A stretch of 25,930 bases of DNA from Betaproteobacteria bacterium (GCA_025356695.1 JANXSE010000370.1:1-25930); one strand, 5' to 3'; counted from the first letter of the stretch, positions 7,819 to 16,156 are shown. Program-made: numbers and translations. Notes: generated from the sequence alone by a model not told the origin.

Positions 7819-8730
7819 ATGCACAACAGCCACCTGCTCGGCCTGAGCAACAGCGGCTTTCACCGCATCCACTACACCGACTGGGGCAACGCCGCAGGCG
7901 AACGCGTGGTGATCTGCGTGCACGGGCTGTCGCGCAACTGCCGCGATTTCGATTTTCTCGCCGCCGCGCTGGCCGGTGATTTCCGCGTGGTCTGCCCGGA
8001 CGTCGCCGGCCGCGGCCAGAGCGACTGGCTCACCAACAAGGACGACTACTCCTACCCGCAATACCTCGCCGACATGAATGCGTTGATTGCGCGCATGACA
8101 GCGCCCCCCGTTGCCACCGGCTGGCTGCAAAAACTGGCCGCCGCCCTGAGTCGCCGCTATGCGCCGCGTTCTGTTTATTGGGTCGGTACCTCGATGGGCG
8201 GCATGCTGGGCATGCTGCTCGCGGCAATGCCCGGTTCCCCCATCCGAAAACTGGTGGTCAACGACGTCGGTCCGCTGATTCCCAAAGCCTCGCTCGAACG
8301 GATTGGCGCTTATCTTGGAAAAGATCCGCGCTTCAAAACCTACGAAGAACTTGAGGCCTGCATACGGCTGATTTCAGCGCCGTTCGGCCCGCTGACCGAC
8401 GCGCAATGGCGCCACCTGACGATCTCCGGCGCAAAGCAGTACGACAACGGCGATTGGGGCATGTGTTACGACCCCGGCATCGCCGCGCCGTTTCGCAAGG
8501 GCCCGCTCAATGACGTCGACCTCTGGAAATACTGGGACGCCATCCGCTGTCCGACACTGCTCTTGCGCGGCGCAAATTCTGATTTGCTGTTGAAAGAAAC
8601 TGCCGCCGAGATGCAGACGCGCGGGCCGCGTCCGCGCATGGTCGAATTCGCGGGTATCGGCCACGCGCCGATGCTGATGGCCGACGACCAGATCCGGGTG
8701 GTGCGGGAATTCCTGCTGCAGGACCGTTAA
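7819..8730 (+). CDS. Alpha/beta-fold hydrolase
   Basis: This is a 303-residue alpha/beta hydrolase. The oxyanion loop HG is at 35-36 (VICVHGLSRN), the nucleophile elbow GTSMGG gives Ser125, the acid is probably Asp255 in LRGANSDLL, and the catalytic His282 is in GIGHAP. There is a cap insertion at about 150-230. No signal peptide is visible, so it acts in the cytoplasm, on an unknown ester, amide or similar bond. The open frame runs back to 7516, but that part overlaps the GIDE gene; the ATG at 7819 begins the family N-terminus and has GGGA upstream. It follows the GIDE gene by 80 bases and converges with the kinase gene, with only 12 bases between the stops. The substrate cannot be deduced from the sequence. 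Confidence 0.85.
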   Translation: MHNSHLLGLSNSGFHRIHYTDWGNAAGERVVICVHGLSRNCRDFDFLAAALAGDFRVVCPDVAGRGQSDWLTNKDDYSYPQYLADMNALIARMTAPPVATGWLQKLAAALSRRYAPRSVYWVGTSMGGMLGMLLAAMPGSPIRKLVVNDVGPLIPKASLERIGAYLGKDPRFKTYEELEACIRLISAPFGPLTDAQWRHLTISGAKQYDNGDWGMCYDPGIAAPFRKGPLNDVDLWKYWDAIRCPTLLLRGANSDLLLKETAAEMQTRGPRPRMVEFAGIGHAPMLMADDQIRVVREFLLQDR

Positions 8731-8742
8731 GACCGGCGCGCC

Positions 8743-10161
8743 TCAGGGTTTGGCGCCCGACAGCACTTTGCGCACAAACGCCTTGCGCTCGTCCTTGTCG
8801 GCGATTTCATCGCCCAGCAACAGATAGAGTTCGCGTTCATCGCGCGCTTTCTGCGCGGCGCGTTTGACCACGATTTTCGCGATCGCACCGATATGCTGCG
8901 CCAGTGCGCTTTCCGCCTGGCTCAGCACCTCCGGTCCGAAGCGCTGCATGGCCGTGGCGCCGAGTGGCTCCGAGGCGGGCTGCGCGGCTGAAACCGGCTG
9001 CTGCAGGTTGGACGGCGTCGCCGAATTTTCGCCGGAAAATCTGCGCAAGAAAACAATGCGCGCCTCGCCTTCGGGCAACTCCACCGCCAGTTTGTCCAGC
9101 AGCTGCGCGACCGTCGCCGATTTGCGCGAGGCGTTTCTGACCATGACCGCTGCAATCGGCCCGAGATGGCCGGCTATTTCCAGCTCGACCTTCCTCAGCC
9201 AGACTGCATCGAACAGCACGCTGCTGGGCACGCTGACGGAGGCCGTGTCCTGCACCGCCACCGGCATCGCCACCGCAATTGACTGCGCAGAGCGGCCGCG
9301 CGCCAGTGCCGCGCGAAACTCGGCGACCGTTTGCGGGCGGTCCTGCTCATTGGGTTTGAGCGCCCAATCGATGGCCCCGAGAAACTCCGCACTGTATTGC
9401 TTTGGATTAGCGATCGTCGCGGCCGCCGGTTGCGTGTCTTCGCGGATGCGCCCCACCGCCTCCACCGGTTTCTTGCCGGTGACCAGCCAGTAGAGGACAC
9501 CGCCGAAAGAGTAAATATCGGTCCACGGCCCCTGCTTGCCGTTGGCGTGATACTGCTCAAGCGGCGCAAACCCCGGCGAAACAATGGACGTCAGCTCCTT
9601 GGTCGGATCAAGGTTCATGCGGGCCGAGCCAAAATCGATCAATACCGGGCTGCCGTCGTCACGTATGAATATGTTCGGCGGCTTGATGTCTCGGTGCAGG
9701 TAACCGGATTTATGGATGACTTCGATGCCGTCGAGCAGCGGCAAGGCGATCGACACCAGCCCCGCCTCGTTCAACGTGCCGTTCGCCTTGACCCAGTCGT
9801 TCAGCGCCTTGCCGGCGATGAACTCCATCACCATGTAAGCGGTCTGATTGGCCTGAAAGAAACGCATGACGCGCACAATGTTCGGGTGGCGGAACGACGC
9901 CAGCGTGCGCGATTCGTCGAGAAAACGCTTCAGGCCCCACTCGAACGTCGGTTGCGCAGCGGAGGATTTCGGCTGCACCGTCTGGTCTTCGCAGCGCGAC
10001 GCAAAATCCGCCGGCAGGTATTCCTTGATCGCGACCTTGGTGTCGAGATTGCCATCGTGCGCAAGGTAAGTGAGGCCGAAACCGCCCGCGCCGATCATCG
10101 CCTCGATGCGATACTCCAGCAGCGTATAGCCGTTCGGCAAGGCGAACATCGGTGCCGTCAT
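8743..10161 (-). CDS. Soluble Ser/Thr protein kinase with a duplicated C-terminal module
   Basis: This is a eukaryotic-type (Hanks) kinase of 472 residues. The glycine loop is GAGGFG (24-29), the ATP-anchoring lysine Lys46 is in VAIKEYLP, the catalytic loop is HRDIKPPN with Asp158, the DFG aspartate is Asp176, and GPWTDIYSFG (211-220) closes the activation region. The kinase domain ends near 288. No transmembrane helix is visible. The C-terminal part contains two copies of a module of about 57 residues (320-376 and 412-468), each with a hydrophobic helix of the form LGPIAAVMVRNA or IGAIAKIVVKRA, then a second helical part ending in FLRRFSG or FVRKVLSG; this may be the repeat catalogued as DUF8082, but I am unsure. 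It lies 45 bases after the heme/HAMP sensor gene, so the two are probably co-transcribed. Confidence 0.92.
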   Translation of the reverse strand: MTAPMFALPNGYTLLEYRIEAMIGAGGFGLTYLAHDGNLDTKVAIKEYLPADFASRCEDQTVQPKSSAAQPTFEWGLKRFLDESRTLASFRHPNIVRVMRFFQANQTAYMVMEFIAGKALNDWVKANGTLNEAGLVSIALPLLDGIEVIHKSGYLHRDIKPPNIFIRDDGSPVLIDFGSARMNLDPTKELTSIVSPGFAPLEQYHANGKQGPWTDIYSFGGVLYWLVTGKKPVEAVGRIREDTQPAAATIANPKQYSAEFLGAIDWALKPNEQDRPQTVAEFRAALARGRSAQSIAVAMPVAVQDTASVSVPSSVLFDAVWLRKVELEIAGHLGPIAAVMVRNASRKSATVAQLLDKLAVELPEGEARIVFLRRFSGENSATPSNLQQPVSAAQPASEPLGATAMQRFGPEVLSQAESALAQHIGAIAKIVVKRAAQKARDERELYLLLGDEIADKDERKAFVRKVLSGAKP

Positions 10162-10206
10162 CGCTTATCTTCCCGCTTTGTGGCGTCGCGTGCGTGCAAT
10201 CAAACG

Positions 10207-11079
10207 CTACTTTGCATCGATCAGCTGAATGGCCTTTTCGAGACTGCGCCGCATGCGGTTAAACGCCTTCGCCAGCTGCGCGACCTCGTCCTTGCCCTTT
10301 TCTTTGAGGTCGGCCACTTCCATGTTGCCGGTGCTGATCTGGTCGGCCGCCAGCGACATCAGGCGGATTGGGCGCACGACGAGCAAGCTCAACATGACGT
10401 TCAGCAGCACGAACAGCACGACGAATACTACCGTCAATGCAGTCATGAAGGTATAGAACGCGCGATTCGCGTTTTCAATCGGCAGCGCCATCGGCACCGA
10501 AACGATTTGCGCACCGATGATCTCCTGGTGTTTCCAGCCGAAGCCGTTGTTGGCACCGTAGATCTGCACCATCGCTGGCGGTGCGGCTTCTGCGTTCGTG
10601 TGGCAGGCGAGACAGGCCGGGTCCTTGATCTGCAACGGACGCGCCAGATACAGCGACGGTCCAGTCGGCGTCTGGCGCATGCCGGAAATCTCGCTCTTGG
10701 CGACATCGTTGCGGAAGGCGTTGACGATATCGGCTTCCCACTCGACAGCGCGGTCACGCGGATTAGTGGGATTAAGCGTTGCTTCCTTGTACGAATAATC
10801 GGGATATTTTTTGCGCAGCAGCGACATGATCTCCGTGGCTGCATAGGCGGGCACACTTTGCGGCAGGAATTTTTCCGGATCGACCTGCAGCACCGGGCGC
10901 ACCTGCGAAACCGTGTAACCACGCATCGATAACGCCGATTCCATCATGACACCGGCATTACGCAGCACCTCTTCGCGCGCGTTCTTGTGCAAAAGTTCGT
11001 ATGATTCGTAGCCGGTAACGCCCAGCCCGAGCAGAAAAACCAGCAGCAGTACAAGGTTGAACTTAAGCCGAAGACCCAT
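10207..11079 (-). CDS. Membrane sensor with Tll0287-like c-heme domain (DUF3365) and HAMP domain
   Basis: The 290-residue protein has a transmembrane helix at 7-24, an extracytoplasmic domain of about 185 residues, a second helix at about 211-234, and a cytoplasmic HAMP domain (about 231-285, VRPIRLMSLAADQIS ... DEVAQLAKAFNRM). The outer domain carries one c-type heme site, CLACH, with Cys156, Cys159 and His160, and matches the Tll0287-like/DUF3365 fold. After HAMP only a few residues remain, so there is no kinase, cyclase or methyl-accepting domain: any signal must pass to a partner. The start has GGGGGTG 4 bases upstream and a promoter about 50 bases upstream. Kinase genes lie on both sides, and the one downstream is 45 bases away. 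Heme attachment needs export and the Ccm or Ccs system, which I cannot see in this window. Confidence 0.88.
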   Translation of the reverse strand: MGLRLKFNLVLLLVFLLGLGVTGYESYELLHKNAREEVLRNAGVMMESALSMRGYTVSQVRPVLQVDPEKFLPQSVPAYAATEIMSLLRKKYPDYSYKEATLNPTNPRDRAVEWEADIVNAFRNDVAKSEISGMRQTPTGPSLYLARPLQIKDPACLACHTNAEAAPPAMVQIYGANNGFGWKHQEIIGAQIVSVPMALPIENANRAFYTFMTALTVVFVVLFVLLNVMLSLLVVRPIRLMSLAADQISTGNMEVADLKEKGKDEVAQLAKAFNRMRRSLEKAIQLIDAK

Positions 11080-11126
11080 GACACCCCCCAGTATTTTGAA
11101 CGCGCCAGGCGCGCATTTCTTGACCT

Positions 11127-11155
11127 ATGATAAGTCCAGATGATAAACGATGCAA
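11127..11155 (-). promoter_or_regulatory. Sigma-70-type promoter for the heme/HAMP sensor gene
   Basis: On the minus strand TTGCAT (11155-11150) is followed after exactly 17 bases by TATCAT (11132-11127), five of six bases of the -10 consensus. Transcription would start near 11120, about 40 bases before the ATG at 11079. The element lies in the 167-base gap after the upstream kinase gene, so the sensor and the soluble kinase can be expressed separately from it. Confidence 0.5.
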
Positions 11156-11246
11156 TTCAAGGGCTTCCGAAAAATCCGCGCTGCGTATCCAGGCGACTTC
11201 TGCGCACGGTCGGCGGCGCACCGCCGTCCTTACGCGGGTCAGCGCG

Positions 11247-12539
11247 TCAGGGTGCGCCGGTAAACTCTTCCAGCGACAGACGACCGTCACGGTTGCGATC
11301 AAGTTTGCGGAAATTCTGTTCGATCACCGCGTCGCCCTTCACCTCGTCCGGCGTCAGATATCCCGAGCGGTCGCGGTCAAGCAGATAAAACTCGCGCGGC
11401 GTCAGTTTTCCCGGCGATTCGGTCGCAGCGTTGTCACCCCCATTGCCGCCATCGCCGGAACCGCTATCGCTGAAGCGGTCAAACAGCTCGGCACCGCCGA
11501 TCACCAGAAAAAGCGCCAATGCGCCGGCCGCAAATGTGGTCATCTGCGCCATCGACATGCTTTTCCAGAATGGCACTCTGGCCACCGGCCGCTCGACCAG
11601 GAGCGTCTGCTCTTCTGTTGCAGAGTCGCCGCCTGAATGTGCTGCAGGCTGCGACGCACGGGCTTCGCCGGTAAACATCGCCTTCCATTCCGGCACCGAC
11701 TGCGGCCGTGTCTTTTCGTCGACTCCCAGCCCACGGTTGATGGCGTGCAGAAATTCTACGGTGAACCGGTCGCGCCGCGCCACCAGCTGATCCATCACCG
11801 CATCATCTTTAAGGCGCGTCACCACGTCGGGCGGATTGTCACCGGTCACTGCGCGATAAAGCACTGCGGCGAGCGAATAGATGTCGGTCCACGGGCCCTG
11901 GTTGCCGTCATTCGAATATTGTTCGAGCGGCGCGTAGCCGGGCGTCAGGATCGAAGTCATGGTGCGCGTCGTCGCGCCGGCGGCCAGCCGCGCCGAACCG
12001 AAGTCGAGCAGCACCGGCTGGCCGCTGTCGCGGATGAACAGGTTCGAAGGTTTGATATCGCGGTGCAGAAAACCCGCCTCATGCACGGCCTGCAGACCTT
12101 CGAGCAGCGGCAGCAGCATCCCCACCAGCATCGCTTCGTCAGGCTGCGGCGTGCGCTTGAGAAACTGGCTGAACGACAGACCCGACTCGTAATTCATCAC
12201 CATGTAGGCGGTGCCGTTGGCCTCGAAAAAACGCAGCACCGATACGATGTTGGGATGGCTGAACTTGGCGAGCAACCGCGCCTCCTGCAAAAATCGCTCG
12301 AGGCCCCACTTGTAGTTGTAGTCGCTGCCTGAATTGACCGGCACGATGCCGCCGTTGGGCGCGCGCACCGCCAGTTCCACCGGCAGATACTCCTTGATCG
12401 CAACCGTCTTCTCGAGCACGGTATCGTAGGCGAGATAGGTCATGCCGAAACCACCGGCGCCGAGCACGGACTCCAGCCGGTATTCGAGCAGCATCGAATC
12501 CAGCGGCAGTGCATTGCGATAATTCAGAATTTCGACCAT
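11247..12539 (-). CDS. Transmembrane Ser/Thr protein kinase with two C-terminal EF-hands
   Basis: This is a Hanks-type kinase of 430 residues. Gly loop GAGGFG (27-32), Lys49 in VAIKEYLP, catalytic Asp161 in HRDIKPSN, Asp179 of DFG, and GPWTDIYS (215-222) are all present, so activity is expected. The kinase domain ends near 290; a linker leads to one transmembrane helix at about 333-350 (TTFAAGALALFLVIGGA), preceded by basic residues (RVPFWK), so the kinase should be cytoplasmic and the tail outside. A Gly/Asp/Ser linker then carries two canonical EF-hand loops, 388-399 (DRDRSGYLTPDE) and 414-425 (DRNRDGRLSLEE), with the expected D-x-[DN]-x-[SD]-G and final Glu. It is a paralogue of the next kinase upstream; key residues have identical numbers in both. 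Calcium binding and control of the kinase are inferred. Confidence 0.92.
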   Translation of the reverse strand: MVEILNYRNALPLDSMLLEYRLESVLGAGGFGMTYLAYDTVLEKTVAIKEYLPVELAVRAPNGGIVPVNSGSDYNYKWGLERFLQEARLLAKFSHPNIVSVLRFFEANGTAYMVMNYESGLSFSQFLKRTPQPDEAMLVGMLLPLLEGLQAVHEAGFLHRDIKPSNLFIRDSGQPVLLDFGSARLAAGATTRTMTSILTPGYAPLEQYSNDGNQGPWTDIYSLAAVLYRAVTGDNPPDVVTRLKDDAVMDQLVARRDRFTVEFLHAINRGLGVDEKTRPQSVPEWKAMFTGEARASQPAAHSGGDSATEEQTLLVERPVARVPFWKSMSMAQMTTFAAGALALFLVIGGAELFDRFSDSGSGDGGNGGDNAATESPGKLTPREFYLLDRDRSGYLTPDEVKGDAVIEQNFRKLDRNRDGRLSLEEFTGAP

Positions 12540-12661
12540 GGGCTCCGCGACGGCAATACCGGTGGAATATCACCAGCCCGCGCATCATCGCTGATTTTCC
12601 AGTTAAAACCAAGCCTTGCCATCGTTTCGCGGCACGGTGGAAAAACACCTTCACCGGTCAT

Positions 12662-14356
12662 TCAGCGACGCGCCTTCTGCTGCATCTGCTGACGCCGCAG
12701 GTGCGCAAGTTCCAACGGCGAAATACGGCCGTCGCCATTGGCATCAACCTGCGAAAAATTGCGTTCGATATACGGGAAGCGGCCTTTGACTTCGTCAGGT
12801 GTGAGGTAACCGTTGCCGTCGCGATCGGCGCCGGTGAATTCCTGCATGACCGTTTGCGGCACGGACGGATCCTGCGAAGAATTCGGCGTAATCTCCGCCT
12901 TCCCCGGCGGCACGGCGATGGTCACGGTTTCAGGTTTGGCCGCGGGCGGCGCCTTTTCCGCAGCGGCAGACTTGGGTTCACTGTCGCGCAGTTCGTCGGA
13001 CAGCCCCTCCTTCTGCATAAAGGCGGTCAATTCGCCCAGCGACACCATGCCATCGCCATTGCTGTCGATTTCTGCAAAACGGCTGGCATAGGCCGGCAGG
13101 CGTTGCGCCAGCTCATCGCGGCTGATCGCACCGCTCTTGTCGGTATCGGTGGATTCGAAGCGCTGCGTCATGCGGCGCTCAAGATCCGGGGCGAGCTCCT
13201 CGTTGCGCTGCTGTACCGCCGCCGCGTGCAGCGACTTTTCAATGGTGCGCTGCTTCATGTAGATTGAAGCACCGACTGCCAGAATCAGAAAAAATGCGGT
13301 GCGGCGCAGCCACTTCCAGCGCGTGCGCGTCAACACGCGTGTTTTTGCCGGACTTGCTGCCGCCGTCGATATTGGTGCGGTGGCCGCCAGCGGCGGGACC
13401 GACGGGTTGCGTATGGTTGGCGCCGAGGTCGGGGCGTCAGCGACGGCCGCCCCGCCGCTGTTCAAGGCGGTGACGGGCGGCTTCTCGCTGAACAACTCGC
13501 GCCATTCGCCGATGTCCTTCGGGCGCACACGTTCCTCGACCTTCATGCCCCACTCGATGGCGCGCAGGAAGCGCTCGTCGTAACGCACCCGCGCCGCGGC
13601 CAGTGACGCCGGCACCTCGTCCACGCGCATACGCTTGACGGCGTCGGGCGGGTTCTCGCCGGTGACGGCGCGATACATCACTCCCGACAGCGCATAAATA
13701 TCCGACCACGGCCCCTGGTTGCCATCGGCCGCATACTGTTCCAGCGGCGCGTAGCCGGGTGAAATGATCGCGGTCAGGTTCCGCGATGCGCCGCCACCGG
13801 CCAGACGCGCCGAGCCGAAGTCGAGCACCACTGGCGTGCCGTTCTCGCGGATGAATACATTCGACGGTTTGATGTCGCGGTGCAAAAAACCCGCCTTGTG
13901 CACCGCCTGCAGGCCGTCGAGAATGGGCATCAGCATCTGCTTGAGCCATATCTCCGGCGGCATCGGATTGCGCTTGAGATATTGATGAAAAGACTCGCCC
14001 GCCTCGTAATCCATCACCATGTAACTGGTGCCGTTGGCTTCGAAGTAGCGGTTGACGCGGACAATGTTCGGATGGCTGAACTTGGCCAGCGTGCGCGCCT
14101 CCTGAATGAAACGTTCAAGGCCCCACTTGTAGTTGTATTCGCTCTCGGTGTTGACCGGCACGACGCTGCCGTCGAGCGCGCGGATAGCGAGTTCGCCGGG
14201 CAGATATTCCTTGATGGCGACGTGTTTTTCGAGGTTGATGTCCCAGCCGAGATACGTCATGCCGAAACCGCCAGCGCCGAGCACCGAGTCGAGCCGGTAT
14301 TCGAGCAGCATCGTGCCGAGCGTCAGCGAATTGCGGTAAGTCGGGGTTTCAGACAC
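12662..14356 (-). CDS. Transmembrane Ser/Thr protein kinase with four EF-hands
   Basis: This is a Hanks-type kinase of 564 residues, numbered from the GTG at 14356. Lys49 in VAIKEYLP, Asp161 in HRDIKPSN, Asp179 of DFG and GPWSDIYA are intact. The kinase domain ends near 290, a Pro/Ala linker follows, then basic residues (TRTRWKWLRR) and one membrane helix (about 352-367), so the C-terminal 200 residues should lie outside the cytoplasm. They hold four canonical EF-hand loops at 404-415, 431-442, 511-522 and 538-549 (for example DSNGDGMVSLGE, DANGDGRISPLE), in two pairs separated by an Ala/Lys/Pro-rich linker. The longer frame starting at 14410 is rejected: from GTG 14356 the N-terminus aligns with the sister kinase (TPTYRN against ILNYRN) and GAGG lies 5 bases upstream. 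Confidence 0.92.
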   Translation of the reverse strand: MSETPTYRNSLTLGTMLLEYRLDSVLGAGGFGMTYLGWDINLEKHVAIKEYLPGELAIRALDGSVVPVNTESEYNYKWGLERFIQEARTLAKFSHPNIVRVNRYFEANGTSYMVMDYEAGESFHQYLKRNPMPPEIWLKQMLMPILDGLQAVHKAGFLHRDIKPSNVFIRENGTPVVLDFGSARLAGGGASRNLTAIISPGYAPLEQYAADGNQGPWSDIYALSGVMYRAVTGENPPDAVKRMRVDEVPASLAAARVRYDERFLRAIEWGMKVEERVRPKDIGEWRELFSEKPPVTALNSGGAAVADAPTSAPTIRNPSVPPLAATAPISTAAASPAKTRVLTRTRWKWLRRTAFFLILAVGASIYMKQRTIEKSLHAAAVQQRNEELAPDLERRMTQRFESTDTDKSGAISRDELAQRLPAYASRFAEIDSNGDGMVSLGELTAFMQKEGLSDELRDSEPKSAAAEKAPPAAKPETVTIAVPPGKAEITPNSSQDPSVPQTVMQEFTGADRDGNGYLTPDEVKGRFPYIERNFSQVDANGDGRISPLELAHLRRQQMQQKARR

Positions 14357-14361
14357 CAAAG

Positions 14362-14365
14362 CCTC
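14362..14365 (-). promoter_or_regulatory. Ribosome-binding site fixing the GTG start of the four-EF-hand kinase
   Basis: On the minus strand GAGG lies 5 bases before the GTG at 14356-14354. Together with alignment to the paralogous kinase this places the start 18 codons inside the longest open frame. The remaining 160-base gap up to the ligase stop at 14517 holds GC-rich palindromes but no clear promoter or T-tailed terminator. Confidence 0.6.
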
Positions 14366-14516
14366 GCAGCCAGATTGATCGCGCCGGTGCCGGCGGTCGG
14401 TACCATTCACGCGTCATATTCGTTTTTTCCTATCATCGCGCACACGCCGCGAAAAATCCACCGCGGGTACAACGCGCGAAGCCGTGCCGCGGTTGGCCAA
14501 AACATGCGTTCCGCTT

Positions 14517-16127
14517 CTAGTGCCAGCGCCAGTCGCGATATTGATCGCGCAACGCCGCCTTCAGCATTTTGCCGGTGGAGGTGCGCGGAATCTCGCTCAC
14601 AAAAACAAACGCCTCCGGTAGCCAGAACTTCGCCAGTTTGGGTGAGAGAAAGGTGCGCAGTTCCGCCTCGTCGGCCTGCGCGCCGGCTTTCAACACAACG
14701 ACCGCGAGCGGACGCTCGTCCCATTTCGGATGCGCCACGCCGATCACCGCGACTTCCTGCACTGCGGAGTGCGCCATTAATGCATTTTCGAGATCGAGCG
14801 AACTGATCCACTCGCCGCCGGACTTGATGAGATCCTTGGTGCGATCGGTGATCTTGACGTAGCCCTCGGCATCAATGGTGGCGACGTCGCCGGTGCGAAA
14901 CCAGCCGTCGACCGTCCACTTGTCGGCTTCCGTCGCCAGGTCGTGATAACCCGCGGCAATCCACGGTCCGCGCACCTGCAGTTCGCCCATCGTCGCGCCG
15001 TCCCACGGCGCCTCGCCGTTGTCGGTCATGGTACGCACCTCGACGAACGGCGCGGGCAGTCCCTGCTTAATGCGATAGGCATAACGCTCGTCTTCGGACA
15101 ACGACTGCAACGATGCCTTCAGATGCGCGGTGGTACCCAGCGGCGCGGTCTCGGTCATGCCCCAGGCGTGCAGGACGCGCAGGTTGTGTTTGTCGAAGGC
15201 GCGGATCATCGCCTCCGATGCCGCCGCGCCGCCGACCACCATGCGCATGCCCGGTGTCAGCTTCCATTGCCCCGGACTTTTTTCCAGCGCGCTCAGGATG
15301 CCCATCCAGATCGTCGGCACGCCGGCGGTAAACGTCACGGCCTCGGAGTGATATAAATCGAGCAGACTCGACGCATCAAGATGCGGCCCGGGCAATACGA
15401 GTTTGCAGCCAACCATGACGCCGGTGAACGGCAGGCCCCAGGCATTGACATGAAACATCGGCACCACCGGACACAGCGAATCGGCCTGGGTCAGCGCCAG
15501 CGTGTCGCCCATCGCGCTAGCCATCGAATGCAGTACCAGCGCGCGATGCGAATACACCACCCCTTTCGGCCGCCCCGTCGTGCCCGAGGTGTAGCACATG
15601 CCGGCGGCCGCGTTTTCGTCCAGCCGCGGTGCGACGAGCGGTTGCGCGCTCCCGATGACCTCTTCGTAATTTTCATACCCCGCCGCCACCGGCGCACCGG
15701 TCAGCGGCACCACGATGACGCGTTCGAACTTCACCTGGTCGTGGAATTTCTCGTATAGCGGCAACAAGACGTCATCGACGATCAGGACACGGTCACCCGC
15801 GTGTTTGGCGATATAAGCGATGTCGTCAGGATGCAAACGAAGATTAAGTGTGTGCAGCACGAAGCCGGCGCAGGGAATGCCGAAATAAGCTTCGAGGTGG
15901 GCGTAATGGTTCCACATCAAGGTGGCAACGCGGTCGCCCGGCTTGAGTCCGTAGGCCTGCAACGCGCCGCCAAGCGCCTGCGCGCGGCGGTGAAAATCTC
16001 GATAGCAATAGCGATGCAGCGATTTATCGGGAAGGCGTGATACCACCTCCGACGCGCCGAACAGCTGGCCGGAGCGTTTGAGGATATGCGCCAGCGTCAG
16101 CGGAAAATCCATCATCGTGCTCTGCAT
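14517..16127 (-). CDS. Acyl-CoA synthetase (AMP-forming), fatty-acid/DmdB type
   Basis: Activates a carboxylic acid to its CoA thioester via an acyl-adenylate in the cytoplasm. The 536-residue product is full length for the ANL superfamily. Motifs: P-loop YTSGTTGRPKGV (179-190), substrate-pocket segment MFHVNAWGLP (224-233), adenine-binding AWGMTET (321-327), WFRTGD (409-414), the hinge and A8 region DRTKDLIKSGGEWIS (428-442), and catalytic Lys520 in RTSTGK. The overall sequence resembles medium/long-chain fatty acyl-CoA ligases and 3-methylthiopropionyl-CoA ligase (DmdB). GGGGAGGGG lies just ahead of the ATG at 16127. It is the last gene of the VOC-tctBAC-prpD operon, 29 bases after the MmgE/PrpD gene. 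The actual acid is unknown; the context suggests it may activate the transported carboxylate or a product of it. Confidence 0.9.
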   Translation of the reverse strand: MQSTMMDFPLTLAHILKRSGQLFGASEVVSRLPDKSLHRYCYRDFHRRAQALGGALQAYGLKPGDRVATLMWNHYAHLEAYFGIPCAGFVLHTLNLRLHPDDIAYIAKHAGDRVLIVDDVLLPLYEKFHDQVKFERVIVVPLTGAPVAAGYENYEEVIGSAQPLVAPRLDENAAAGMCYTSGTTGRPKGVVYSHRALVLHSMASAMGDTLALTQADSLCPVVPMFHVNAWGLPFTGVMVGCKLVLPGPHLDASSLLDLYHSEAVTFTAGVPTIWMGILSALEKSPGQWKLTPGMRMVVGGAAASEAMIRAFDKHNLRVLHAWGMTETAPLGTTAHLKASLQSLSEDERYAYRIKQGLPAPFVEVRTMTDNGEAPWDGATMGELQVRGPWIAAGYHDLATEADKWTVDGWFRTGDVATIDAEGYVKITDRTKDLIKSGGEWISSLDLENALMAHSAVQEVAVIGVAHPKWDERPLAVVVLKAGAQADEAELRTFLSPKLAKFWLPEAFVFVSEIPRTSTGKMLKAALRDQYRDWRWH

Positions 16128-16156
16128 GGAACCCCTCCCCGCGGTGATGCCGGCGA

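Noticed and set aside
9331..10932. A 533-codon open frame on + across the soluble kinase and the heme/HAMP sensor
   Set aside because: It lies antisense to two well-supported genes, and its composition (rich in Arg, His, Gln) is that of a frame opposite GC-rich coding sequence. It has no family motif.
14357..14410. Longer start (GTG at 14410) for the four-EF-hand kinase
   Set aside because: GTG at 14356 has GAGG at 5 bases and gives residue numbering identical to the sister kinase; the extra 18 residues are unlike it.
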